Shown here: one piece after another, positions 15,352 to 25,900 of the stretch
How the letters are laid out: each line of letters begins with the position of its first letter
How positions within the stretch are numbered: the first letter of the stretch is position 1
Source: Roseiarcus sp043784465
Lineage (GTDB): Bacteria; Pseudomonadota; Alphaproteobacteria; Rhizobiales; Beijerinckiaceae
Assembly (NCBI GenBank): GCA_043784465.1
Contig: JAYVYJ010000177.1
Span: 1-26,947 of the forward strand
Direction of reading: 5' to 3'
Length of the DNA stretch: 26,947 nt
Position numbers and translations under genes: made by a program
Notes under the pieces: model-generated
Databases searched by the model: none
What the model was told of the DNA's origin: nothing
The model's input: the letters and a program-made list of their open reading frames with translations, nothing else

Positions 15352-15412
15352 GTTCGCCTCCATCGACGCCACCACGAAGCGGCGCCGGGAGAAACAACGC
15401 GCGAACGAACGA

Positions 15413-15721
15413 TCAGGCCGGGGCGAAAATATGAATGTTTCGAGATTGCAGGAAATCCTTGGTCGCCTTGCCGTAGGCGGCCATATGCGGGGCGGCGGCG
15501 TGGGCCTTGAGCGCGTCGGCGCTCTCCCAGGTCTCCAGCACGACAAAAGCGTCGGGGCCGATAGGCGCCTGAAAACCCGCAAAACCGTCGGCGTCGACAT
15601 AGGGCTGATATTCGATGCAACCGGCTTCGGCGTGCACCGCCGGCATGTTGGCGCGGAACAGCTTTAGCACGTCCTCCTTGTGGCCGGGCTTGGCGGTGAT
15701 GATGGCGACGACGCGGATCAT
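15413..15721 (-). CDS. ABM-domain monooxygenase-like protein (putative quinol monooxygenase)
   Basis: A 102-residue single ABM (antibiotic biosynthesis monooxygenase) domain of the dimeric ferredoxin-like fold: MIRVVAIITAKPGHKEDVLKL, then EAGCIEYQPY, then VVLETWESADALKAHAAAPHMAAY. Such proteins include YgiN-like quinol monooxygenases and heme-degrading or stress-related enzymes, but most are uncharacterised and the substrate here cannot be named. AGGAGG is 8 nt before the ATG at 15721. The longer frame upstream is antisense to the VWA gene. Confidence 0.85.
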   Translation of the reverse strand: MIRVVAIITAKPGHKEDVLKLFRANMPAVHAEAGCIEYQPYVDADGFAGFQAPIGPDAFVVLETWESADALKAHAAAPHMAAYGKATKDFLQSRNIHIFAPA

Positions 15722-15839
15722 GATGTTTCCTCCTGGGCGCGCATCGTGGCGGTCGGCGCCCGCGCGGTCAATGCGCTTGTATCTCGTGGCGCTTGCGTTT
15801 CGTCGCTCGCCACCCAAGATGCGGAGCAGGAGTCCCGAA

Positions 15840-16529
15840 ATGTCCGGTTCGCTCAAAGTCCAATCTGCGTCCACCCAGATCGACGCCTTCCTGTCGGAAG
15901 CGGGAACGGCGCTGGCGCGCGCCGACCGGGGCCGGCTGATCTTCGCGCTCGACGCCACTATGAGCCGTCAGCCGACGTGGGACCTCGCCCAGAACCTTCA
16001 GGCGCGCATGTTTGAGGCGGCGGCGGGCGTGGGGGGGCTCGACGTACAGCTCATATATTTCCGCGGGCAGGGCGAATGTCGCGCTTCGCGCTTCGTTTCG
16101 CAGGGCGCGGGCCTCGGCGACCTGATGTCGCGGATTGGCGTGCGGGGCGGGACAACGCAATGGGGGCGCGTGCTTTCCCATGCGCGCGCCGAGGCGACGA
16201 ACGCACGCGTCGGGGCGCTGGTGATGGTCGGCGACGCCATGGAGGAGCACGCCGAGACGCTGTATAGCCTTGCGGGCGAACTGGCGTTGCTCAACCTGAA
16301 GGCGTTTGCATTTCACGAAGGCGACGACGCGCGGGCCGGCGCGGCGTTTCGCGAGGTTGCGCGGCTGACAGGCGGCGCCTATGGCCGGTTCGATGCGGGC
16401 GCGGCGTCGCGGCTTGCCGCGCTCTTGCGCGCGGCGGCGGCTTATGCGGCGGGGGGACGGCGCGCGCTGGAGGCCCTCGCCGTGCGCGAACCGGAAGCCC
16501 GCCCGCTGCTGGCGCAGATGAGGCCCTGA
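15840..16529 (+). CDS. VWA-domain-like protein
   Basis: A 229-residue protein with a von Willebrand A-like core: GRLIFALDATMSRQPTWDL (a MIDAS-like DxTxS at D38, T40, S42), LDVQLIYFRG, RGGTTQWGRVLSH with the second conserved threonine, and VGALVMVGDAMEE with the third acidic position. This fold binds a divalent metal and usually mediates protein contacts. AGGAG lies 7 nt before the ATG. It ends 4 nt before the next gene, a membrane J-domain protein, so the two are very probably co-expressed. Function is unknown; chaperone assistance is a guess from the partner. Confidence 0.8.
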   Translation: MSGSLKVQSASTQIDAFLSEAGTALARADRGRLIFALDATMSRQPTWDLAQNLQARMFEAAAGVGGLDVQLIYFRGQGECRASRFVSQGAGLGDLMSRIGVRGGTTQWGRVLSHARAEATNARVGALVMVGDAMEEHAETLYSLAGELALLNLKAFAFHEGDDARAGAAFREVARLTGGAYGRFDAGAASRLAALLRAAAAYAAGGRRALEALAVREPEARPLLAQMRP

Positions 16530-16533
16530 ATCC

Positions 16534-17232
16534 ATGCCGCAATTCATTCTTGGGATCGTCGCGCTCTATCTGGTGCTGGCGGCGATCAAGCAATTCAGCC
16601 GCATAACGCCGGCGGCGGCGGCCAAGATCATGCGCGGCGGCGGCGCGGCTTTCGGGCTGGCGGCGGTCGGAATGTTGCTGTTGCGCGGCGTGGGCGGCGT
16701 TGGCGGAATGGTGCTGAGCGCGCTGCTCGGGGGTGTCCTGCGCGGGGGACGCAGCCCGTTCGCAGGCTGGGGATCGTCGGGCGCGACGGCGCGAACGTCC
16801 TCGGTGCGCTCCGCCGCGATCGACATGAAGCTCGACCGCGACACCGGGCGCATGAGCGGCGCGGTCACGTCCGGGCCGTTCGCGGGCCGCGCGCTCGACG
16901 ACATGGCCCGCCCCGAATGCGTCGCGGTCTGGCGCTATTGCGAAAGCGACGACCCGCAGGGGGCGGCTCTAGTCGAAGCTTATCTCGACCGCCGGTTCCC
17001 CGGTTGGCGTGAAGCAGCGCAGGGTGATGGCGATGCACGGCGAGGACGCGGCGGGAACGGGGCGATGACCCGCGATGAGGCGTACGAAATCCTGGGCCTG
17101 CCGAAGGGCGCGGGCCGCGAGGAAATCGTCGCCGCCCACCGACGCCTGATGAAGAAGCTTCATCCAGACCACGGCGGCACGACCGCTCTGGCCGCGAGGG
17201 TCAATCAGGCCAAGGATGTTTTGATGGACTGA
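16534..17232 (+). CDS. Membrane-anchored J-domain protein
   Basis: A 232-residue protein with an N-terminal hydrophobic helix (about 3-18), a second glycine-rich hydrophobic region (about 37-69), a middle domain, and a C-terminal J domain from about 178 with the HPD motif at 210-212 (KKLHPDHGG). The J domain would stimulate a DnaK-type Hsp70. The order, membrane helix first and J domain at the very end, is that of mitochondrial Tim14/Pam18 and its alphaproteobacterial relatives. Its position right after the VWA gene suggests a shared task at the membrane. The client is unknown. Confidence 0.88.
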   Translation: MPQFILGIVALYLVLAAIKQFSRITPAAAAKIMRGGGAAFGLAAVGMLLLRGVGGVGGMVLSALLGGVLRGGRSPFAGWGSSGATARTSSVRSAAIDMKLDRDTGRMSGAVTSGPFAGRALDDMARPECVAVWRYCESDDPQGAALVEAYLDRRFPGWREAAQGDGDARRGRGGNGAMTRDEAYEILGLPKGAGREEIVAAHRRLMKKLHPDHGGTTALAARVNQAKDVLMD

Positions 17233-17300
17233 CATGGACGCGCACACTCCGCAACACAACACGCGACGTTTAACGATACTTGGAAAATTCTAACGATGTC

Positions 17301-18872
17301 TCAATCGGGAGTTGCAACGCACTGGAACCCGCCGTGCTTGAGATCGCGGCAGGCCTTTTGCGCGTCCCGGGCGTCGAGGCCCGCGAAACGCACCCGGTAG
17401 AGCGTGTCCCCGTCGCGCCGAACCTTCTGGGTGAAGCCGCGCGTGGCGGCGAGCGCGCGATTTGCCGATTTCGCTCGGCGCAACAGATTGTGCGCGTCGT
17501 CCTCGTCGTCGGTGGCGCCCACCTGCACCGTCCACACCGCCCCTTTCGCGGCGCCCTTGCGCTTCAGGTCCAAGTCATCGCGCGCGACGCGCGTGGTTCC
17601 GTCTCCGCCCTTGCGCGGAGGCTCCGGCGCTTTCGCCACCCGGCCGGGCGCGCCCGCTTTCCAGCCCAGCTTGCCGGGGTCGAGCGCAGCGGCCTTCACG
17701 AGCGCGTCGCGAGTGCGGCGCTGCGGGGGCGGTGCGTGGCTAAAGGTCGCCGCCGAAGGGCGAACGGGCGCCAACGATGGGGGAAGCGCCGTGGGCGGGC
17801 GGGGCGTCTCCTCGGCGACGTCGTCGCCGTCGCCCTGCGGCGTCATGTCGGGATCGGCCTGGGCGATTTGCGGGCGCTCCATCCGGACTTGCGCGGACTG
17901 GCGGCCGACGGGGGCCTCGTAATCGTCGGCGTTGGATTCGGCGAGCCGCGTCGCGGTGCGCTGCGGCGAGGCTTCGGCCAGATTGGTTTGGATCAGCCGC
18001 TCCATCAAGCGGTCGCGCGCCGGCGCCGAACGCCCGCCCATCACCACCGCCACCAGCGCCCGCCCGTCGCGGTGAACCGACGTCAGCAGATTGAAGCCGG
18101 AAGCGCGGGTGTAGCCGGTCTTGATGCCGTCCACGCCCTCGACGCGGCCCAAAAGGTGATTGTGATTGCCGATCACTTCGCCGTCGTAAGTGAACTCGTG
18201 CATCGAGAAGTAATGATAGTATTTGGGGAAACGCTCCTGCAACGAGCGCCCGAGAAGGGCGAGGTCGTGCGCGGTGGTCAGTTGCTCGTCGTTGGGCAGG
18301 CCCGAGGCGTTGCGATAGAGCGTGCGCGACATGCCGATCTGGTGCGCTTTGTGCGTCATCAGGACGGCGAAATTGCTTTCCGACTGGCCCACCGCCTCCG
18401 CGACCGCGACCGCCATGTCGTTGGCCGAGCGGGTGACGATAGCCTTGATGGCGTCCTCGACCGAGATCGTGTCGCCCGCCGGCACGCCGAGCTTGGAGGG
18501 TTCCTGCCCCGCCGCGTGTTCGGAGACGGCAATTTGCGAGGACAGCGTCAGATTGCCGCGCTCAAGCTGTTCGAACAGCAGATAAAGGGTCATCACCTTG
18601 GTGACGGAGGCGGGATGGCGCAGGGCGTTCTCGTTGACGCCATAGAGTTCGCGGCCCGTGTTCGCGTCGACGACGATGGCCGAGAATTTGGACGCGTCGA
18701 CTTCCGCAGGCGCGCCTGAGCCTACATGGGCGACGCGCGCGGGACGCCAGTGATGGCGACCTCGCGCCTGGGCGGACGACGCCGCCAGCGAGGTCAGCGC
18801 GGCCGCCAGGCAAACGCCCGCCGCAAGCGGCGCCAGTCGAAAAGATCCCATACGCAACGCACCCACAGCCAT
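17301..18872 (-). CDS. D-alanyl-D-alanine carboxypeptidase (S11 family) with C-terminal SPOR domain
   Basis: Periplasmic peptidase that trims the terminal D-Ala from peptidoglycan stem peptides. The 523-residue protein has a signal peptide (cleavage after AQA, about residue 36), the penicillin-binding motifs SVTK at 89-92, SAN at 149-151 and KTG at 251-253, a proline-rich linker from about 320 to 440, and a SPOR domain at 445-520 (VWTVQVGA, LYRVRFAGLD), which binds denuded glycan at the division site. The start at 18872 has AAGGG nearby; M at 18851 is an alternative that keeps the signal peptide. Divergent from the phasin gene. Confidence 0.95.
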   Translation of the reverse strand: MAVGALRMGSFRLAPLAAGVCLAAALTSLAASSAQARGRHHWRPARVAHVGSGAPAEVDASKFSAIVVDANTGRELYGVNENALRHPASVTKVMTLYLLFEQLERGNLTLSSQIAVSEHAAGQEPSKLGVPAGDTISVEDAIKAIVTRSANDMAVAVAEAVGQSESNFAVLMTHKAHQIGMSRTLYRNASGLPNDEQLTTAHDLALLGRSLQERFPKYYHYFSMHEFTYDGEVIGNHNHLLGRVEGVDGIKTGYTRASGFNLLTSVHRDGRALVAVVMGGRSAPARDRLMERLIQTNLAEASPQRTATRLAESNADDYEAPVGRQSAQVRMERPQIAQADPDMTPQGDGDDVAEETPRPPTALPPSLAPVRPSAATFSHAPPPQRRTRDALVKAAALDPGKLGWKAGAPGRVAKAPEPPRKGGDGTTRVARDDLDLKRKGAAKGAVWTVQVGATDDEDDAHNLLRRAKSANRALAATRGFTQKVRRDGDTLYRVRFAGLDARDAQKACRDLKHGGFQCVATPD

Positions 18873-19224
18873 GACGCGCCCTTGAACCCGGCAACCTGAC
18901 CGCCGGGGCGAACAGCGTTGCAAAACGCACACATCACCGAAAGCTATGGGATTGCGGTTACAGGGGCGTTAACGCGACGCGGCTCTTTCAACGCTATCGC
19001 AGCGTAAGATATTGAATTTACGCAATTTACATTTTGCGCGTCGGCAAGCCCGACGGGCTAACGAACTGAATATTCACGCGAGCGCGGCTCTGCTGCGGCG
19101 TGGTTGTGCTCAGTTACGACAAAAATAAGCATAAAGTTAAATTGACTGTATGTTGCACTGCACCTAAAGGTTTGCACGCCCGACCATCGGTCGATGGCAT
19201 TCCGGCGTCACGTACGAGGCAGAT
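18873..19224. other. Divergent regulatory region between carboxypeptidase and phasin genes
   Basis: About 350 nt without a gene, more AT-rich than the flanks. It holds a direct repeat AATTTAC at 19015-19021 and 19024-19030 (period 9), and toward the right an AT-rich tract followed by a sigma70-like promoter for the phasin gene. Nothing else recognisable. Confidence 0.6.
19119..19170 (+). promoter_or_regulatory. Phasin promoter with TGC-N3-GCA operator candidate
   Basis: An A-rich tract (19119-19141) precedes TTGACT at 19142-19147; after 17 nt comes TAAAGG at 19165-19170, a weak -10. Between them lies TGCACTGCA (19154-19162), of the TGC-N3-GCA type bound by the PHB regulator PhaR in some alphaproteobacteria. 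The location between -35 and -10 fits repression. Confidence 0.4.
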
Positions 19225-19566
19225 ATGAACGCGCTCAACATCGACGACTTGCAGGCCATGTCGAAGCAGCAGATCGAGGCGGTCACCGCCTTCGCGTCGA
19301 CAGTGAGCAAGGGAATACAGGAGTTGGCGACGGAGACCGCCGACTTTTCCAAGCACAGCATGATGACGAGCGCGGAAACGGTCCAGAAGCTCTTCGGCGC
19401 GAAGTCGATCGAGACCGCGATCCAGATCCAGACCGACTACGCCAAGTCCGCGTTCGAGGGCTTCGTCGCGCGTTCGACCAAGATCAACGAGATCTTCGGC
19501 AAGATCGCCAACGACGCTTTCAAGCCGCTGCGCGATGCGGCCTCCACCGCCGTCGCCAAGGCTTAA
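19225..19566 (+). CDS. Phasin family protein (polyhydroxyalkanoate granule-associated)
   Basis: A 113-residue, helical, cysteine-free protein with the phasin core: LQAMSKQQIEAVTAF, the SAETVQKLFGAKSIETAIQIQ segment, and a C-terminal DYAKSAFEGFVARSTKI. Phasins coat polyhydroxybutyrate granules, but this family also contains members without a proven granule role. GAGG lies before the ATG. A strong terminator follows, so it is likely a single-gene transcript. A phaR-type control site is proposed in its promoter. Confidence 0.9.
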   Translation: MNALNIDDLQAMSKQQIEAVTAFASTVSKGIQELATETADFSKHSMMTSAETVQKLFGAKSIETAIQIQTDYAKSAFEGFVARSTKINEIFGKIANDAFKPLRDAASTAVAKA

Positions 19567-19596
19567 ATCACCAAAACCTGACGGATTAGCAAAGAC

Positions 19597-19623
19597 AGGC
19601 CGGCGCATGCGCCGGCCTTTTTT
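19597..19623 (+). terminator. Intrinsic terminator after phasin gene
   Basis: A perfect 22-nt palindrome (19597-19618) with a GGCCGGCGC core folds into a 9-bp hairpin with a 4-nt loop, directly followed by six Ts (19618-19623). It begins 30 nt after the phasin stop. Confidence 0.85.
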
Positions 19624-19827
19624 ATTAGGCGCGGCCCCCTTGCGCGCCTCGCCGGAATTGGCGAACTTGCACGTGAGTTACGTCGGCCCTCTGGCGCCGT
19701 GGCCGACAGGCGCCTAGATGAGACCGGCGGTTCCCGCGAGCCCGGCCCAAAGGTCGGGTCGTGGCTTAGGAAAGGGTCGTCTTTGATCGCCGAGCCGCAT
19801 CCGCTCTTGAGCCGATTTCGGGCAGGT

Positions 19828-20223
19828 ATGGCATTGATCGCCAGATGGTTTGCTCACGCTAAAACGCCCGTTGCGAGCGCCCCGCTCGCCGCGTCCAAAG
19901 AGCCGCGTCGCACGGGCGACAATCCCGGCGCGGGCGCGGCCGTCATCACGCGACCCCGCACGCAGGCCAAGAAGCCGAGCATGTATCGCGTTTTGTTGCT
20001 GAATGACGATTATACGCCGATGGAGTTCGTGGTTTCGGTTCTCCAGTCGTTCTTCAACAAGAACCAGGAAGAGGCGTATCAGATCATGCTGCACGTTCAC
20101 CACAACGGCGTGGGGGAATGCGGAGTGTTCACCTACGAGATCGCCGAGACGAAAGTCGCGCAGGTGATGGACCATGCGCGCAAAACTCAGCATCCGCTGC
20201 AATGCATAATGGAAAAGAAGTGA
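19828..20223 (+). CDS. clpS: ATP-dependent Clp protease adaptor ClpS
   Basis: Adaptor that delivers N-degron substrates to ClpAP. With the ATG at 19828 it has 131 residues; the core carries LLNDDYTPMEFVVSVL and HHNGVGECGVFTYEIAETK, the substrate-pocket and ClpA-contact segments of the family. The first 45 or so residues are a basic, low-complexity extension rather than fold; the frame is open even further upstream, to 19699, but that part is not family-like. GGCAGG precedes the ATG. The next gene is clpA, 7 nt away, so the partners are co-expressed. Confidence 0.95.
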   Translation: MALIARWFAHAKTPVASAPLAASKEPRRTGDNPGAGAAVITRPRTQAKKPSMYRVLLLNDDYTPMEFVVSVLQSFFNKNQEEAYQIMLHVHHNGVGECGVFTYEIAETKVAQVMDHARKTQHPLQCIMEKK

Positions 20224-20230
20224 GGACGTG

Positions 20231-22678
<2,448 letters not shown>

Positions 22679-22698
22679 TCCGCTTGGCTTCCTAAACG

Positions 22699-22729
22699 AA
22701 TGCGCCGCGAGGGATTGCGGCGCATTTTT
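22699..22729 (+). terminator. Intrinsic terminator after clpA
   Basis: A 10-bp perfect stem (22699-22708 with 22717-22726, AATGCGCCGC paired to its complement), an 8-nt loop, and five Ts at 22725-22729, starting 21 nt after the clpA stop. Confidence 0.85.
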
Positions 22730-22870
22730 CTTACCGCCGCCGTCTGTCATGGCGGGCGGATCAAATTCAGAGAGCGGCCTCAAGGGTTTGCGCGTTTCTC
22801 TCGAACAGACGATTGCATCGGGATGGGACTGTTTTCCTTCACACGCGGCGACGGCGAAAAGATCCCGGCA

Positions 22871-23485
22871 CTAAGTAGTCTGCCTCTTTCCAAAGCATCT
22901 GGCCCAGCGGATCGCAGTGGCGACGGGGAGGCCAAGTTCGGCGGCGGCCTTGCGGCGCGAAAGACCCGATTCGATGGCTTGGAGAAGTTGCGCGCGTTTG
23001 CTCTCTCGGTCGACGCGAAAGCGCGGCAGGCGGGCGAGGCGGGCAGGCTTGGCGCAGGGCTCATATTCGCCGAATAGACCAGCCCCGCGCGCCCAACGGA
23101 TCGCCGTGGCGACGCTCAGGCCTAAAGCCGCCGCGGCCTGCCGGCGCGACTGGCCGCTTTCCACGGCGGCGAACAACGCCTGCCGCACGGGCTCCCGTGG
23201 GTCGTCTCGTTGCGGCGCCATTCGCGCGGCGGTGCTAAGGCTTACATCGAACATGGCGGCGGCTTCGGCGGGCGTTGCGCCTGTCCGCAGCGCCGCCTGC
23301 AACGCCGCGCGCGTGTGGTCTCCGAGTCGCCGGTCGTGCGGGCTGATCAGGCCCGCACTTTTCGTCCACCGCACGGCGGTCGCGGCGCTGACGCCTAAGC
23401 GCACTCCGGCAGCGCGGCAGGAGAGACCGCTCTCGATGCAGGCGATCAGGTCCAGACGTTTCTGCGCAGGCCATTTCTGGGGCAT
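22871..23485 (-). CDS. Protein of four tandem helix-turn-helix repeats
   Basis: A 204-residue basic protein built almost wholly from four ungapped 38-residue repeats: residues 9-46, 58-95, 100-137 and 163-200. Each has the pattern [KTV]R..L..A..SG.S...AA..LG.S.ATA.RW, the helix-turn-helix seen at the N-terminus of IS630-type transposases and related regulators. Repeats 1, 3 and 4 keep the tryptophan (W40, W131, W194); repeat 2 has lost it and is the most divergent. No catalytic or ligand-binding domain is visible, and no transposase remnant is next to it. It is likely a DNA-binding protein; the target is unknown. The ATG at 23485 has GAAGG upstream. Divergent, 64 nt, from the PLP enzyme gene. 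Confidence 0.75.
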   Translation of the reverse strand: MPQKWPAQKRLDLIACIESGLSCRAAGVRLGVSAATAVRWTKSAGLISPHDRRLGDHTRAALQAALRTGATPAEAAAMFDVSLSTAARMAPQRDDPREPVRQALFAAVESGQSRRQAAAALGLSVATAIRWARGAGLFGEYEPCAKPARLARLPRFRVDRESKRAQLLQAIESGLSRRKAAAELGLPVATAIRWARCFGKRQTT

Positions 23486-23549
23486 GAAGGCGCCTTCACG
23501 GAGGGGGCGAGAATCGCGCGCCCGGGTAAACATCGATTGAGACCGTCGC

Positions 23550-24674
23550 ATGGCCGAACCCGCCTATTACGATCCCCGTAGCGGCGCCCGCTACCCGCTC
23601 GCGATTCCGCGCTGGCGCGGGGACGACGGCTCCCCCTTGCTCGTTACGCCGGGACGCGGCCTCACGCCCGACGAGATCGACAGGAGCGTCCGCTCGCTTT
23701 GGCGTTACCGAACCGCCTTCGCTGCGGAAATCGCCAATCCGATCTCGCTCGGCGAAGGCTGCACGCCGCTTTTGCAGACAGAGGTGTGCGCTTGGCGGCC
23801 GTTCTTCAAGTGCGAATGGTTCAATCCCACGGGGTCGTTCAAGGATCGCGGGGCGTCGCTGATGCTGTCGTTCCTGCGCCAGATCGGAATCCTGTCGGTG
23901 CTGGAGGACAGTTCCGGCAATGGCGGATCGGCCATAGCCGGGTACGGGGCCGCAGGAGGGATCCGGGTCAAGGTCCTGGCTCCCGCATCGACCTCGCAGT
24001 CCAAAATCTTGCAGGCGCGGGCCTACGGGGCCGAGGTCGAACTGGTCGAGGGGCCGCGCGAGGCGACGCAGGCGGAGGCGATCCGCCAATCGACGAAAAT
24101 CTTCTACGCAAGTCATAATTGGCAGCCTTTCTTCGTCGAAGGCGTGAAGACGCTGGCCTATGAGCTTTGGGAGGATTTGGGATTTCAGGCGCCGGATGCG
24201 GTCGTCATGCCGGTGGGGGCCGGCAGCATTTTGCTGGGACTTCATCTGGGGTTCGGTGAGTTGTTGCGCGCAGGCCGGATCGCCCGGGCGCCTCGGCTCT
24301 ACGCCGCCCAGCCCGCGAATTGCGCGCCGGTGGCGGCGAGTTTCGCCGCCGGCAAGCCGGTCGTCGTGGAGCCGCTGCCGACCATCGCCGAGGGGACGGC
24401 GATCCGTTCGCCGTTGCGATTGCCGGAATTGCTCGACGCGTTGCGCGAGACGGGAGGCGAGGCGCTGGCGATTCCCGAGGCGGAGATCGTCGCGGCGTTG
24501 CGCCGGCTGGTCGCGATGGGAATGTTTGTGGAACCGACCTGCGCGACCGCGCTTGCCGCTTTCGAGCGTCTCGCGGCCGCCGGGCGGATAGGTCCGCGCG
24601 AGCGCGTCGTCGTGGTGCTGACGGGTTCAGGCTTAAAAACGGCGGGCGCCGTCGCCGAATTGCTCGGGGTTTGA
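23550..24674 (+). CDS. PLP-dependent fold-type II enzyme, threonine synthase-like
   Basis: A 374-residue enzyme with the tryptophan synthase beta-like fold: SLGEGCTPL, NPTGSFKDRGA with the PLP lysine K98, SSGNGGSAIAGYGAAGG as the phosphate-proximal loop, a VVMPVGAGSILLG glycine loop, and GSGLKT near the end. The family includes threonine synthase and diaminopropionate or serine/threonine ammonia-lyases; the pattern SSGNGG is less typical of classical ThrC, so the reaction stays open. No thr gene neighbours. Followed 33 nt later by a serine hydrolase gene. Confidence 0.85.
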   Translation: MAEPAYYDPRSGARYPLAIPRWRGDDGSPLLVTPGRGLTPDEIDRSVRSLWRYRTAFAAEIANPISLGEGCTPLLQTEVCAWRPFFKCEWFNPTGSFKDRGASLMLSFLRQIGILSVLEDSSGNGGSAIAGYGAAGGIRVKVLAPASTSQSKILQARAYGAEVELVEGPREATQAEAIRQSTKIFYASHNWQPFFVEGVKTLAYELWEDLGFQAPDAVVMPVGAGSILLGLHLGFGELLRAGRIARAPRLYAAQPANCAPVAASFAAGKPVVVEPLPTIAEGTAIRSPLRLPELLDALRETGGEALAIPEAEIVAALRRLVAMGMFVEPTCATALAAFERLAAAGRIGPRERVVVVLTGSGLKTAGAVAELLGV

Positions 24675-24707
24675 GGGCGTCAAGAAAGCCAGAGAGAGGA
24701 ATTGCGC

Positions 24708-25844
24708 ATGAGCCCCCTTTTCGGGTTGGACATCGCCGAGCCAGAGGTCGTCGGGCTATCTTCGCCCGCGCTCGAAAAATTCGCGGCCGCTTTGGAGCGC
24801 GAGATCGCCGCCGGACGCGCGCCCGGCGCCGCGCTCGCGATCGGGCGACGCGGGCGCCTGGGTTTCGCGCGCGCCTTCGGCTGCCTGCGCCCGGACGGAC
24901 CGCCAACGCCGTTGGATGCGCTCTACCGCATTTATTCTATGACCAAGCCCATCGTCAGCGTCGCGGCGATGACGCTGGTGGAGGAGGGGCGGCTGTTCCT
25001 TGGCGATCCCGTCTCCAAATTCATCCCGGCGTTCTCAAGCGCCATGACCGTTCAGGACCTTCTGCGTCATACGTCGGGTCTCTGCTACGGCTTTACAGGC
25101 GCGAGCCCCGCGCAGCGCGAAGTCCTCGCGGCGAGGCTGGTGGACTCGATGCGCGACCCCGCCGACGTGATGGAGACCCTCGCGTCGCTACCGCTGATGC
25201 ACCCGCCGGGAACAATGTGGGAATATGGCCTTTCAACCGACGTATTGGGACGGGTCGTCGAACTTGTGGCCGAAACGCCGCTGGGCGTCGTCTTGCAGAC
25301 CCGCATCTTCGGCCCGCTGGGGATGACGGACACCGCTTTCCACACGCCGCCTGACAAGGTCGTGCGGCGCGCGGAGCCGTTCGGCTTTGCGATGCTCGAT
25401 GCGGCGGGGATCGACCGCATGAACCACACCGCACCGCCGCGTTTCGAGATGGCGGGCACCGGCCTCCTCGGTTCGCTCGGCGACTATACCCGGTTTTGCG
25501 CGATGCTGGCGGGGGGCGGGGCGCTGGGCGGGGTGCGGATACTGGGGCCGCGCACGCTGGCGTTCATGGCGAGCGATCATCTGGGGCCGGGCTTCGCCCG
25601 GCAGCAGACGCCGCTGCTGCCGCCCGGCCACGGCTTCGGGCTTGGCTTTGCGGTGCGGACGACGCCGGGGCTGGCGCCTTCGCCGGGCGCAGTCGGGGAT
25701 TTCTTCTGGGGCGGCGTGGCGGGCACGGCGTTTGTGATCTCGCCCGAACTCGATCTCTACGCCGTGATGATGGTGCAGGCGCCCGAATATCGCGAGCATT
25801 TCCGCAACCTGTTCCGCAACCTGCTCGCCGCCGCCGTGCTTTGA
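24708..25844 (+). CDS. Serine hydrolase of the beta-lactamase class C / esterase family
   Basis: A 378-residue beta-lactamase-related hydrolase. Motif S77-M-T-K80 (YSMTK) is the SxxK nucleophile motif; Y173 in WEYGLSTD is the second (YxN/S) motif; and WGGVAGT near residue 340 stands at the KTG/HxG position. HTSGLCYGF and PLGMTDTAF are also family-typical. Members are mostly esterases or D-aminopeptidases; resistance should not be inferred. There is no signal peptide, so it is probably cytoplasmic. GAGGA is 8 nt before the ATG at 24708. It may share a transcript with the PLP enzyme gene upstream and the fatty-acid oxidation gene downstream. Confidence 0.92.
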   Translation: MSPLFGLDIAEPEVVGLSSPALEKFAAALEREIAAGRAPGAALAIGRRGRLGFARAFGCLRPDGPPTPLDALYRIYSMTKPIVSVAAMTLVEEGRLFLGDPVSKFIPAFSSAMTVQDLLRHTSGLCYGFTGASPAQREVLAARLVDSMRDPADVMETLASLPLMHPPGTMWEYGLSTDVLGRVVELVAETPLGVVLQTRIFGPLGMTDTAFHTPPDKVVRRAEPFGFAMLDAAGIDRMNHTAPPRFEMAGTGLLGSLGDYTRFCAMLAGGGALGGVRILGPRTLAFMASDHLGPGFARQQTPLLPPGHGFGLGFAVRTTPGLAPSPGAVGDFFWGGVAGTAFVISPELDLYAVMMVQAPEYREHFRNLFRNLLAAAVL

Positions 25845-25900
25845 CGAGAGGTCGCGCCGCGCGCTATCGGTGAGCCAAGATTATGGGAGGAGCGATCCGC

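Noticed and set aside
17280..18719. 479-residue forward frame opposite the carboxypeptidase gene
   Set aside because: Antisense of a gene with all three penicillin-binding motifs; translation has no family features.
24708..25844. Antibiotic resistance beta-lactamase
   Set aside because: SxxK and YxS motifs are shared with esterases and peptidases; there is no signal peptide, so a periplasmic beta-lactamase is unlikely.
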